NCBI RefSeq assembly: GCF_963662255.1
Contig: NC_085052.1
Coordinates: 16,219,151-16,283,150 of the forward strand
Length of the DNA stretch: 64,000 nt
Direction of reading: 5' to 3'
From: Cinclus cinclus
Taxonomy: Eukaryota; Chordata; Aves; Passeriformes; Cinclidae
Part shown: piece after piece, positions 39,701 through 50,410 of the stretch
How positions within the stretch are numbered: position 1 is the first letter of the stretch
Layout of the letters: each line of letters starts with the position of its first letter
Made by a program: the position numbers and the translations under genes
The notes under the pieces: model-generated
Told to the model about the DNA's origin: nothing
The model's database searches: none
What the model saw: only the letters and a program-made list of their open reading frames with translations

Positions 39701-39706
39701 AATAAA
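39701..39706 (+). terminator. FGFBP3: FGFBP3 poly(A) signal
   Basis: A canonical AATAAA lies 118 bp after the stop codon and is followed by T/GT-rich sequence (ACTATTTTGTGAC). The sharp end of the CpG island just after supports a short 3'UTR of about 140 nt. Confidence 0.8.
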
Positions 39707-42700
39707 GCGGTAACTATTTTGTGACAAGAAGCTCGCGTGATTTCTTCGTCTCGCCAAAGCCCGGTAGCTAACACCTGCAGCACTGTCATAGTGTGTAACT
39801 GACCCGGGGAGAGCGCTTCGGCACGGCTCGTCCATTCAAGTCCATTAACGTTTTTCAAGGGGCATAAATGTGAACAGACAGCCGTCCGTCCGTCCGTCCT
39901 CCCCCCCGCCAAATCAATTTCTATGAGCCTAAAGTTTACACTGGAATCACCCAAGCAGAAAACCATACACTTACACCAGAATAAGAAACAACTGAGGCCT
40001 CACTGAACAGTAAGTCCTAGAAAAACCTTTCTTGCTGACAGATTTCACAAGCTACATGAACCAGTCCTGTTTCCCACAGAACAGTTGGTAAAGTATCTCC
40101 AAACAAGAGCTTCAACAGGACTGGGTGAGAAACCAGCTGTGAAAAGAAAGGCTGAGAAATTCAGAAGCATCTAGGTACATGAATTAGATTTAGGGAATGA
40201 ATGATATCTCACCCAGTTTATGGCATAGTGTTGAAGTAGGAAAGCTGTTTTGCCAAAAGGGAGGAGGGGTTTGAGAGATACTTCATCTATACAAAATAGG
40301 GTACATTTTGGTAAGAGCAGCTAAAGTTTTCCTCAGCTGCCTGGAGTCCTACACAGCCCTAGATACCTGCCTATGAGCAGGAACAGTTGCAGACTCTCTG
40401 TACAGTTTTAAGGCTGGCTGTGAGAAACCCACTAAGAAGTAATCAGGATCTGCCCAGTGGCTCTCACAATGATCTGGACTACTGCATGCACCTCTTAGTG
40501 CCAAGATGACTTGCTTTACAGCAAATAGCAGGATAAAGCTCAGTAGCACTATGCAAAAGCTTCGTCACCACTGAATGTGACTTGGATGACTACTTTTTTA
40601 AATGACTGCACACTTTTCCTTCATGTGCCTGTCACCCAAGCAGCCACAGAGCAGACTGCTGGCCAGAGCATTGCACCGTACCTTGCGATAACGCTCAGCT
40701 TTGTTTTACTTCCATGGCCCCAGCACAGCAGTTTTGTGCAGTGCTGCTAGAGCTTGTAGTTCTCACCATCACATGCAAAGGTGGAGACCATGGCAACCAA
40801 GCTGATTACCCACATCACTCTGCATTTAAAAACCCAACTAGGAACTCTGAACAAATGCATTGTTTACCCAACAGGGAGAAGAAAGAAGAGGATCCCTTTC
40901 TCTATGTTTAATCACAGTATTTCCCTGATTCTCCAAAATAGCTTTAAAAGTCTTCCTTTTAGCACCACTAACTAATAAAATACAACTACCCAAGAGAATG
41001 TATTAATTGCATTTACTGTGGTTAATAACACCAAAGCCTAGTGTGGAATAGCAAACTAATGCTCAGGTTTTGTACTGAAAAACAGATCTGCAGTTCCCAA
41101 AGGCTGGGAAATCATAGTGAGAGCCTCAGATTTGTTTTTAAGAGGGAAGACCATGGCTTTTTTGCTTCCTTTCTCAACATTTTCATCCTCTCCCTTGATT
41201 AGACAACAGCTGCCACCATCAGCTAAGGCAACCAAAACAGAAACACTTTGTCAGCCAAGATTTTCACTTCCAACAGAAGCTATTCCTTTTAGTCCAGTGG
41301 CAGCTCCACAAGATGTGCTCATTACACTGCCCACCACCGAATCTAGTTCAGCCCCCCAGATCTGCCCATGCCCCCACTCTGCAGCCACCCTTTACCTCTG
41401 TTGTCCCATCGCAGCTGTGGCAGCCCTTCACCACTACTCATTCCTGGCTCGGCTGGCTCCTGCCATCCCATCCTTCCCTTCTCAGCACCTCCTGATTTTC
41501 CTCAGCAAGTGTGGTGCCAGGCCCAGACCCTGGCTGTTTATCCCCTTGGCCTGATAAACTCTTCCCTCCCAGAGGAAGGTGGTGCTGGGCATAATTAACC
41601 TTTCCCACATGCAGCTACTGCTTGGGTTGTCATCACAAGGGTGCTGCCACCAGCTGACATATCAGGATACTAAGTGCATTTTTCAAAAAAAAGCATGAGT
41701 TACCTTCAAACAAAACCAAATAATTGATATTTCAGCTTCTGGAAATTGAATCCTGGGTGCTCTAACTCAGAAAGCTTTCAGAAGTAAAAAAAAAAAAACA
41801 AAAAAAACCATGAGGCAAAAAAAATTGCACACAGCATAGTTTTCTTTCCTCTGGCTGTTGAGCTCATCTCTGTATCTGGAGGTTCCAAGAGAATCTTGAA
41901 AGCTGGCACTATCATTTCTTGATTTTCTTCTAGAGAAAAATCAGTGATGCTGAATCTGGGCATGCAATTAGTGTGTCTGGCTTTAATTGCTCTCCTTATA
42001 TGTAGAAAGCCCTTGATCATATTAAATAGCACTAATCTCTCTTTCACCACCTTCTGATTTTGAAGGAACAATTAGAAGATGTTACTCTAATTTGCAAGGT
42101 TAAAGAAGGCAGTAAGCCATCTTGCTGTGTGTAGTAATCCTTTCCTGTATAGTGACATCAAAAATTAATAAATGGAATGGAATAACTCCTTCATCACAGT
42201 CTGAGCAGAGTGTCTCCCACAATGGGTCTGAAGCTGCAGACCCTAGACTTTGTCCAGGTTCAGTCTTTTCAGTTCACAACAGTAATTACTCTTTCCTGAG
42301 TTCAGCACTAGGCACTTCCTTCTGGAAAATGCCAATTTTTTCTCTCAGTCTTCATTCATTTCTCTGAATTTAGAGGTTCAACAAGTGAAATCTGCTCAGG
42401 CAGTCATAATTCAGCACTCAGCTCTACCAGCTGTACTTTCCTGTATTTGCATACTAATGTTTCCACATGTAATTTTGACACTCATGTTTCCTACTTGAGT
42501 TTATAACCAGCCTGTGCTGGGGGAGCCTGCAAAGGGATGCAGTTTTTAGAGGCTTGTGGTGCAATTTAAAAGCCGTCAGACTATTAACAAATAAGGCAGA
42601 GGCATAGAAAGAACAAAAAGAAAAAAATGAAAAAATTAAAAAGCAACTCTTCAAGCTGGAGCTTGTTGGATAATGGAACCTGAAATCCTTGGGAATTTCT

Positions 42701-43129
42701 CTTTAATTGTCCCTTAAATATTTCAGGCCTCCCTTGTCCTGTGAGCCCTGTCTAAGACTTACTGTAAAGCCAAGCACCACATGAGGTGAGTGAATGGCAG
42801 GCTTTGACAATTTGCCAAACAACAAATCCCCTTCTCTGCCATAATCTGGATTTTTAAGAATTCCAAGCTCAGTTCACGAACACAGCTACATGATAGAGGC
42901 TTTTAACTATACAGTATTACAGAGTGTAGATTAACTGTCCCAGCCCTCACACTGCTTCCTTACACGGAAGAGATCTGTTAAGTGTGAATAAAATATCTAC
43001 AGCTTCAGAAATAATTTTAGGGCTTAGCCTCATGCGGTCTGTGCTGTGCCTAAGTGTGGACAGGCTGCACTGCCTCTCAGAAGGCAGACACTTTGCCCAG
43101 TTTATTTCGAGCCCTCAGCAGGTAAAGGA

Positions 43130-43380
43130 TGCACATTTCTGGGAGGGGAGGGAGTGGGAGGAGCGGCAGGCGCAGCCCGAGCTCAGCCCGCATTCCTGAC
43201 GGCTGGACCGCGGCACGGCCCGGTCCGGTCCGGGGAGCGGAGGGAGCCCCGCTCCAGCTTCCCACGGGACACAGCCCCGGGCAGCGCCTCGTGCCCCGGC
43301 TCCCACTGCCCCGGCCGGCAGCCAGAGACACTCCCGGGGGGACCAGCCCCCCAGGGAAACACGCAGCTGCTTCACTGACA
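43130..43380. other. Small GC/CpG-rich patch
   Basis: About 250 bp of GC-rich sequence with many CG dinucleotides (GGACCGCGGCACGGCCCGGT and neighbours) stand in AT-rich surroundings. No repeat or gene is recognised. A donor-like CAGCAG|GTAAAG lies just upstream at 43122. It could be a minor promoter, an orphan CpG island or an old GC-rich insertion. Confidence 0.4.
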
Positions 43381-44672
43381 AATCAAATCAAATCGATCAA
43401 TCAATAAATAATCTCTCCATAGATGCATTTCCGAGCTCGCTTTAGCTCATTCAGTCATTGCTGCTGGCCCTTGCACCCTGGACAGGCACATGCATTTATT
43501 AAACAAGGGCTCTGCTGCCTGCTGGGGCACACACAGCACGGTCCCACACCAGCACCTCGGCATGCAGTTCACTCACCCACTTCACACGCATTCCTGAGCT
43601 GCTGGAACAGCTCGAGAAGCTTTGGTGTTAATCTGTTAGAGGAAACCTAAGTGCTCCATGTAAAATAAGACTTCTTAGGACTAAGTTGTAGTCAATTTTA
43701 GGCTCTAACATGACCTTATTTTCTATTTAGACTGGTATAAAATGAGAAAATGTTTGATGGAAGCATCATGGCAAAACACAGAACTAATTTTTTATTACAC
43801 ATTCTCAAAGTACGAAAATATCTATTTAACAAAGGAAATCCATAGGACAAAATCGGGTTCAATTTTAGAGATCCAAATCCTAAAATGCAAAATGGTATGT
43901 AATGTCTACTTCAGCACACATTCTTAATTTTATGAAAAATGTCTTAGAGTATTTTATTCTCTAGATTATTTACAGAGCCCATATATAATCTGACTACTGG
44001 ATCCAGCAGATATTCTCTCATGAGTCAATTTTTAAAGTCTTAGGTCCCAAAATGTCTATAGGGCTTGAATTCTTGGTTGAAAAAGAATAAAAAATTTCCT
44101 ACACTATTCTTTTTTTCAGTCTGCAGTTGTAACTAGAAAATACATGAAATGTATCATCCTCAGAGTCAGTTTAGTGAAAAGCAGAAGAAAGTGTAGTAGC
44201 TAACCTTTTAAAACCGCATTTCTTCACAATTTAAAAAAGTACCGTGCATTTCCCAAAGTCACTATCCTTAGCAGCAGCATGATTTGCACTAACAGGAATA
44301 AATATAGCCTCAACTCCACGTGTTTGCTGCTTCTTTTTTATTTTTAAGAGCAAAACCTTCCAAAATTATGAATAAATTTATAACCAGTATTCTTTTGATG
44401 GGAAAAGAGTAACAAGACAGCCACACAAGACGGTATTATTTCGTGTTAGTCCAGACAAGATGTTGAGGATTTAGATCTGTTCTTTTGTTTCTGCTCAAGG
44501 ACAAATGGTATAAAATTTGTATGCATGTTTCTGTCCTGACAGCAAAGGGCTTCAGCAGACTTTCACTGGGAGCTAATGGCTCTTGGGGATGCTGCTCTCT
44601 GAAGTCCCTGGGCATGAAATGGTCTCTTGCAATTCATCTCCCGTTAACAGCAGCTCCAAGACTACAGCCTCT

Positions 44673-44675
<3 letters not shown>

Positions 44676-44715
<40 letters not shown>
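44676..44715. repeat. Poly-T run (40 T)
   Basis: Forty consecutive T follow CTCTC. It is the longest homopolymer in the window. Read on the minus strand it could be the poly(A) tail of a retroposed sequence occupying the GC-rich DNA to its right, but no AATAAA or parent gene is recognised there. Confidence 0.8.
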
Positions 44716-44718
<3 letters not shown>

Positions 44719-44759
44719 TCCTTTTATCCCTGGCTGAAGCTGTCTGTGTTCTCATTGGA

Positions 44760-45060
44760 GCCCCGAGGGTGTTGTGCGATGGCTTTCTCCCCTCAGCTCT
44801 ATTCTCTCGCAGCCCTCAGCAGACGTCGGGGCAAGCTGCAGGCCCTATGGAAAGCGGGGTCCGATGTCATCCCACCCAGCACGGGGCCAATGAACGCCGG
44901 CAGCCCCCGCCCCGCAGCGCACGGACACGGCGACAGCATCCCAATGGCCTCGGGGCTCCCGGGAGCTTCGTCGGGACGGCAGACGGCAGCTGGAGCCGGA
45001 CGGCTCCTTCCAGTGGGCATCGCTGAGCCGGGAACATTGCGGTGCCGTGCTTATGTAGGG
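44760..45060. other. Second GC/CpG-rich patch
   Basis: About 300 bp of CpG-containing sequence directly follow the 40-T run. They lie 360 bp upstream of the signal-peptide exon candidate. It may be a promoter or untranslated first exon for that candidate, or a retroposed GC-rich mRNA on the minus strand. No homology is recognised. Confidence 0.35.
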
Positions 45061-45421
45061 AAACAGCAGCAGAAAACAGAAAAGTAGCTCGGTTTGAGAA
45101 GGAAGATACAGACCCAAGGGAGATACAGCTTCTGTTTTAATTTCTGGGAGATGAGGTAGCCCTGGGGTGGGGGCCAGCCATTTGCAAGGGGCACCTATGG
45201 GGAAAACACAACCGGGACACCAAGAGGAGCCGCGTGGCCCTTTCTGCCAGAGCCAGGATGGTAGGGAGAGCACAAAGCACCTGGCATCGGTTGCCTTCTT
45301 CCTTTTAATGTGCCCATGTGGTAAACACGGCTTAGTAATGAAACAACATCACTAAATTAGGTGCATATGCCTAATGATATCACAATATAATCGCTCACAG
45401 CTTGGTCTGCCTTTCACACAG

Positions 45422-45506
45422 GACCTCCTCACCTGCAATGGTTGTGCAGATGTTTCTTTGCCTTCTCACGCTCTTTGCTGGCTCAGGAGATCAGACTGAT
45501 GCTCAG
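45422..45506 (+). CDS. Candidate signal-peptide exon, gene unknown
   Basis: An acceptor-like TCTGCCTTTCACACAG precedes, and a donor CAG|GTAGGT follows. From ATG at 45438 (GCAATGG context) it encodes 23 residues beginning MVVQMFLCLLTLFAGS and ending DQTDAQ, then splices in phase 0. A hydrophobic core followed by GSG and a polar end is typical of a secretory leader. A TATAAT-like word about 35 bp upstream offers the alternative that this is a first exon. I do not recognise the protein. A phase-0 continuation is possible at 46940. It may be a real unnamed gene, a pseudogene or chance. Confidence 0.35.
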
Positions 45507-46939
45507 GTAGGTTTCCCCCTCTGTAGTTCCTCTGCCCACAGCCTGATGGAGTGGTGGGACTCTCAGCAGTGCTAGTTCTTTTCAAATTGTACAAACTAAG
45601 GTGCCAGTGTGGAGTAGACTTGTGGGAAATTTGGAGCTAACCCCTGAATGAGGTTAATGAAAATATTTCCATCACACATCAGTTGCAGTAGAAGTCATTT
45701 GTGCATGAGAAGAAGTACCAGCTAATTTCAAGTCAGTGAAAATGAGAGTAAAAAATTGGCATAGGTAACTCAGAAGATAGGGCTGGAAAAGTCAATTTCC
45801 TGAAAAATGATAGCTCATTTGGGTTTTTTTATTATTATAGTCTAGGTAAGGAGTGAGTATATATAAATATTCTTTGTAAGTTAAGACAGTGGGTTTTTGG
45901 ACACCCTTTCTTTTCCAGGCACCTTAGGAATCCTGTTCAGCGCAGGCTTGTGCTGTTAAACCAGTTATCCCACACAGGCAACCCCAAAGCTGGGGAACAT
46001 TGTGAGGGGTGTGTGGCCATTGTCACTCAACACACACAGCAAACTGAAGCCATCTCCAGTCTAGTGACAAACACAAACTATATTTTACCAACACTGGATA
46101 ATAATTTATAGACAAATAAAAAATAAAAATAAGTACGGAAAAAAGTGGTCTAAGTCTTGTGTGGAGAAAGGGTGAAGGGACAGGGATTTAAAGCTAACAG
46201 TTTTCAGCTACGTTTCTATTAGTAAATTAACCTTTCCAAGACCTTCAGTAATTGCTTAGGGCTGTAGAAAGGTAGCTTCTATCAGATCTTCTCTCTAACA
46301 TCTAGGGACAAGTTTTGAGGACTCTCATAGGAATGCATTATCATTCAACTTCATGCCTCTGTCTGTGTGAGCTCACCGCAGTGAAGAGCATCCTTCCCTG
46401 GGGCTTTTACAACTGCTGCTGCTCTTGAGTTGCATTAAGGTTGTAGGTGGAACAAGTCAGAACGAGAAGTATGATTTCTGTTAGGTCTGGTAAACCAACA
46501 CAGCCATGCCACTGCCAAGACCGACTGGAAAAGCATAGGATGTAAAGGGAGAAAGCCTCCACTGCCTCTCAGTCTATTCAAATGAGCCACAAACACAGTA
46601 CTGATGTGGTAAGTCAGGGCAATATGCAAATAGCTGCATGTCCCAGAAACCCTGATCCTATCAAGAATGCAGAAGATGTTAATTTGACCATCTTTCACAG
46701 CACATAAATCTATCTGTAGCAAAGCCAGGCTGCCAGATGTCATCCACTAGCACTTCTTTGAGGCTGGCAGTCTCCGCTTAGATGCCAGATCATGCCTTAG
46801 TAAAGACCAATAAAGAGCATTGTTTGTGTGGCCTGAGGGCAGCTTCTCACATTTTGCTACAATAGAGGAAGACAGTGGGAAATGTGAATGACTGATTGGC
46901 AGAACTGGTGGTCTTGGTTATCCTGCTTTCTGCATACAG

Positions 46940-47056
46940 GAGCTGCAGATTTCACATGCATTTTTCATCAGCAGCAGCAAGCAGACTAGTCTACCTTGCT
47001 CTCAACAGTTAGTGGTGTATGCTCCCCAACTTCAGTTTTTGAATCCTCAACTATAA
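46940..47056 (+). CDS. Possible second exon of the 45422 candidate
   Basis: A good acceptor (TTATCCTGCTTTCTGCATACAG) is followed in phase 0 by 38 codons starting ELQISHAFFISSSKQTSLPC and then TAA at 47054. Joined to the leader it would give a 61-aa secreted product. The first part vaguely recalls the first strands of an Ig V domain (SLPC), but the later Trp and second Cys are missing. If it was ever an Ig-like exon it is broken. Chance splice-like sequence is a serious alternative. Confidence 0.2.
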   Translation, partial: ELQISHAFFISSSKQTSLPCSQQLVVYAPQLQFLNPQL

Positions 47057-47330
47057 ATACAAGCTAGACATAGTTCTTTTCTCTCAGGCAGGTATTCCTT
47101 ATTTACTTTAAACTACTTAAAAGAGCAAAGAGCTTTATTATGATGTAATCTTACTCCTAAAATTTAACATCTAGAATAGAAATATTCTATTTCAAAGCAA
47201 GCAAACAGCTGTAAACAAAATACTTGTAGAACAATATACTCATTTTATCCTTCTCAAATACAAGCTTTAAAATTACCAGTTGCAATAGAGGTTCTTTAAT
47301 ACCAGTCAGAATTAATCTGGTTTTTACAAA

Positions 47331-47503
47331 GAGGGTGGTAAAACGGTGGCACAGGTTGCTCGGAGAGGTGGTGGATGAAACATTCAAGTTGGACAGGGCT
47401 CTGAGCAACCTGATGTAGTTGAAGACATCCCTGCAGGGGTTTGGACTAGGGGTTTAGCTATTTAGGTCCCTTCCTACCTAAACCATTCCAGGATTCTATG
47501 ATA
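47331..47503 (+). mobile_element. CR1 LINE 3' tail fragment
   Basis: The stretch reads GAGGGTGGTAAAACGGTGGC, ACAGGTTGCTCGGAGAGGTG, AGTTGGACAGGGCTCTGAGC, AACCTGATG, GGTCCCTTCCTACC and AAACCATTCCAGGATTCTAT. This is the sense 3' end of CR1, ending in its ATTCTATGA signature, and it is moderately diverged. Confidence 0.9.
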
Positions 47504-50356
47504 ATTTGCTTTTAAAAGGTGTATCTTGAAAGCACCAGGGCAGATACTTTTGTGTGAAATTACCTAAGAGCAAGGTGGATGAACTTCACTTTTATGAACT
47601 GAAGTATCCTTCAGTTTCTCAGTGGATATCGTGACTATTACAGAACTCCATGTCAAATCACTTTATTACAGCATTGGGCTGCAAAAAGAAACGAGACAAA
47701 ATTACAAAGAATGCTGCAGAAAACCAGGAATTTCCAGCAATAAAAATGACACCTGGCTGTCTGCTATTACAGGTACAGACATCCACATGGAAACTGCTGT
47801 TCATTTAGTAGGATGTGTGCATTCCTGTCCAAAGCCACCCACATCACTTCATTTTAATCACGAAGCTGCAGCCCCACAGAACAGATTTCTCATGCTTTTT
47901 CACATCAGACAGAGGGTCTAGAGAGGGGCAGGCTCTGAAACGAGAGGCTGAGGTGCTTAATGCTGGCAAATCCCGGCTCTCTGCAACAAGTGAGAAGGCG
48001 CAAAGGCAACCACAGTTAAACAGTTCTGATGGGTCAAAAGAGACAAAATGATGCAAAAAAGGGAAAAACCTGAATAAAGTCAGTCTTAAAACTAAAGGAC
48101 ATAATGAATTTGCTTGGGAAATCCTGGTTGCATTTTATGTTTAGAATTAGGTATGACAGGAGAATGCATTGTGTCAGACTATGAGATGATAATTATTCTG
48201 TTCAATAATCTTAAAACACTGTATTGCTAAATTATCGTGGAAATACAGCTCTGATTAATTTTCCTGAGATTAAGAGAATTATAAAGCAAACGTGTTTACA
48301 GTTACAATTCATTATACTAAAACTAGTAGGTCAGTGAGTCCAAAGCCACTATTTTAATAGTATTTTAAGTAGGTTAAAGATGCTGAACCACACACTCCAT
48401 AAAATATGCACTGTAAATTCAGTTCAGTGAAGGAGACATATTAAGCACTATTTTGTAGTTGTTTTTTTTAAAGGAAAACATGTTATTTATTGATATTGCA
48501 ATAAAACACCTGTAATATATAACAATGCATCCTCTTACACAATAATATTTAAGCTAGTAATCGTACAAAGTCACACCACTGTTCTTTCTTCTTTACAAAA
48601 AATTAAACACAACTGAAACTTGATATATGAAATATTTAACTCATACCTTTTGTTCAAGTGCTTTACTGAAAAGCCAGTATTTCTGAGAAAGGGGAGCAAA
48701 GTCTCAGAAGACATACAGGAGGCATACCTAAAGCCAAGAATTTATGGACTACTTCGTATGAGCCCTTGGCTTTTAAAATTTGCCACAAGTACAAGGTTCT
48801 TGTATCTCTTGCAAAGCATTGTTGTGATTTCAGTATTCCTGCTGGACTACGTTCCTACAGCAGACATATGGTACTTGCACAAATAAAACCATGCAAAACC
48901 TTAAAGCACATCCCTGAATAAATCTATTTACAGTAAGTGTAAAATTTTCCTTTTAACTGAAATATTCCACTTAACTGCTCCAGGTCTGAAATTACCATTA
49001 TTTCTTTCTGTATTTTATAAATATCTGTTCTTTTTATTAGTGTTTCCAAATTTATAATTGACTGAGAATACTTTTAATAGAGGTGATATTTCAGAAGTGC
49101 TTTGAAATGTGGTCTAATACACAATTACATAAAAACCAGGTTTCCCTATTTGTCCAATCCTATCCATAATGGGTTATTCCCATTAGAATTTCCCCTGGGA
49201 CTTGTCTCTCTGTGCTACTATTGAGAATTGCTTGAAACGAGCTAGCTCATCATTCTGCCTCTCCACCTCATTTTGAGTCTGATTATACAAATGCCAAGAG
49301 GTTTTTAAAGCTACTCAAAATGCTTTCATGGCATATATACATATATATAGGATGTTGGAAAGAAGGCTCACTATTTAGGAAATTCAGCAATCTGACACAC
49401 TTAGGAGCAGCATGTTTCTCTAATTTTTTGTCCTTATCAAGACACTTGGTGCCTTTCACTCTATTTTAGTGTGACTGTTTCAAACCTTGTGGTGTATCAC
49501 TGATCTGATTTTCCTGTTAATGCACTTGCCACCACTGTGAGATGCTCAGTCTATTACACACACACCTACAGCCCTGCTCCCTCCTTTTTTTTTTTTAAAC
49601 ATCTTTTTTTCTCAAGGTCTGTTTTGCACCTTCAGAAACCCATCTCTCTTGCAATATGCTAAATGGTTCTCCATTCAGAGATTTACCCCCAATAGGAGAA
49701 TGTTTTCTTAAAACCTATAATTTTGCAGTTTCTAGAGCATTTTTCGCAATCCTAATCTTTTGAAATAAGCTTTAACATTAGTCCATTTAGTTTGAAGTCA
49801 GATTTCACTGTCTGATTATTTCATTTAGAATCTTTGCATTAAATTACATCTTTGACACAATGTGCTTCAGGAGCCTCACGTTACTACTGGAACTATGCTG
49901 TCTGTAAAATTGTGCTTACTTATGTATTTTTTATTATTTATAAATCATAAAGTTGTAGTAACCAACTGCTAAGTAGATTTTTTTCCCTAAATACTCAATT
50001 AGGCTTTGTTTGATGAAAAAAAGCTCTAATAAATACTTATTATTCAATGTAAACCTCTTTAACGTCAAATCTAATTTCATGTTTGCAATGCTTCAGTAAG
50101 GTATTTTCAAATAGGGAACCACTATCAGACACTGGTCATCATACACAGTTTATTTATTTAAAGATGACACTTTTGGACTGTTTAGTAGCTCACTCTATCA
50201 TTAATTAAAACAATACTTAAAGTAACTGCTGTCAGCTTCTACTTTGACTTAAAAGCTATTAGATACAATTTCCCCCTCAACTGGGTCATAAATATTATAT
50301 GGACTAATTGATTTACTGTTACTCCTTTTTGCAACAAAATCTATTTTTTCCTTTTA

Positions 50357-50410
50357 TAGAATCACAGAATCAGTAAGATTGAAAAAGACCTCCAGGACTG
50401 AGTCCAATCT
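50357..50410 (-). mobile_element. CR1 terminal fragment
   Basis: TAGAATCACAGAATCAGTAA followed by GATTGAAAAAGACCTCCAGG and GAGTCCAATC is the reverse complement of the last about 55 bp of a CR1. It is a very short insertion. Confidence 0.75.

Larger units (their letters stand above)
38345..39720. promoter_or_regulatory. FGFBP3: CpG island and promoter of FGFBP3
   Basis: A sharp switch from AT-rich to CpG-dense sequence occurs near 38345 and reverses near 39720, enclosing the whole FGFBP3 gene. I see no TATA box at a meaningful place. The start of the first exon is therefore unknown but must lie upstream of the probable donor at 38703. Confidence 0.75.

Noticed and set aside
38308..39713. Open frames of up to 442 codons overlapping FGFBP3 on other frames
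   Set aside because: These are GC-driven shadows of the FGFBP3 island. The 159-codon frame alone has the signal peptide, eight-cysteine pattern and family homology.
48620..48886. 88-codon plus-strand frame with a hydrophobic C-terminal segment
   Set aside because: It has no homologue that I recognise, no Kozak or promoter support, and sits in AT-rich DNA where hydrophobic translations are common.
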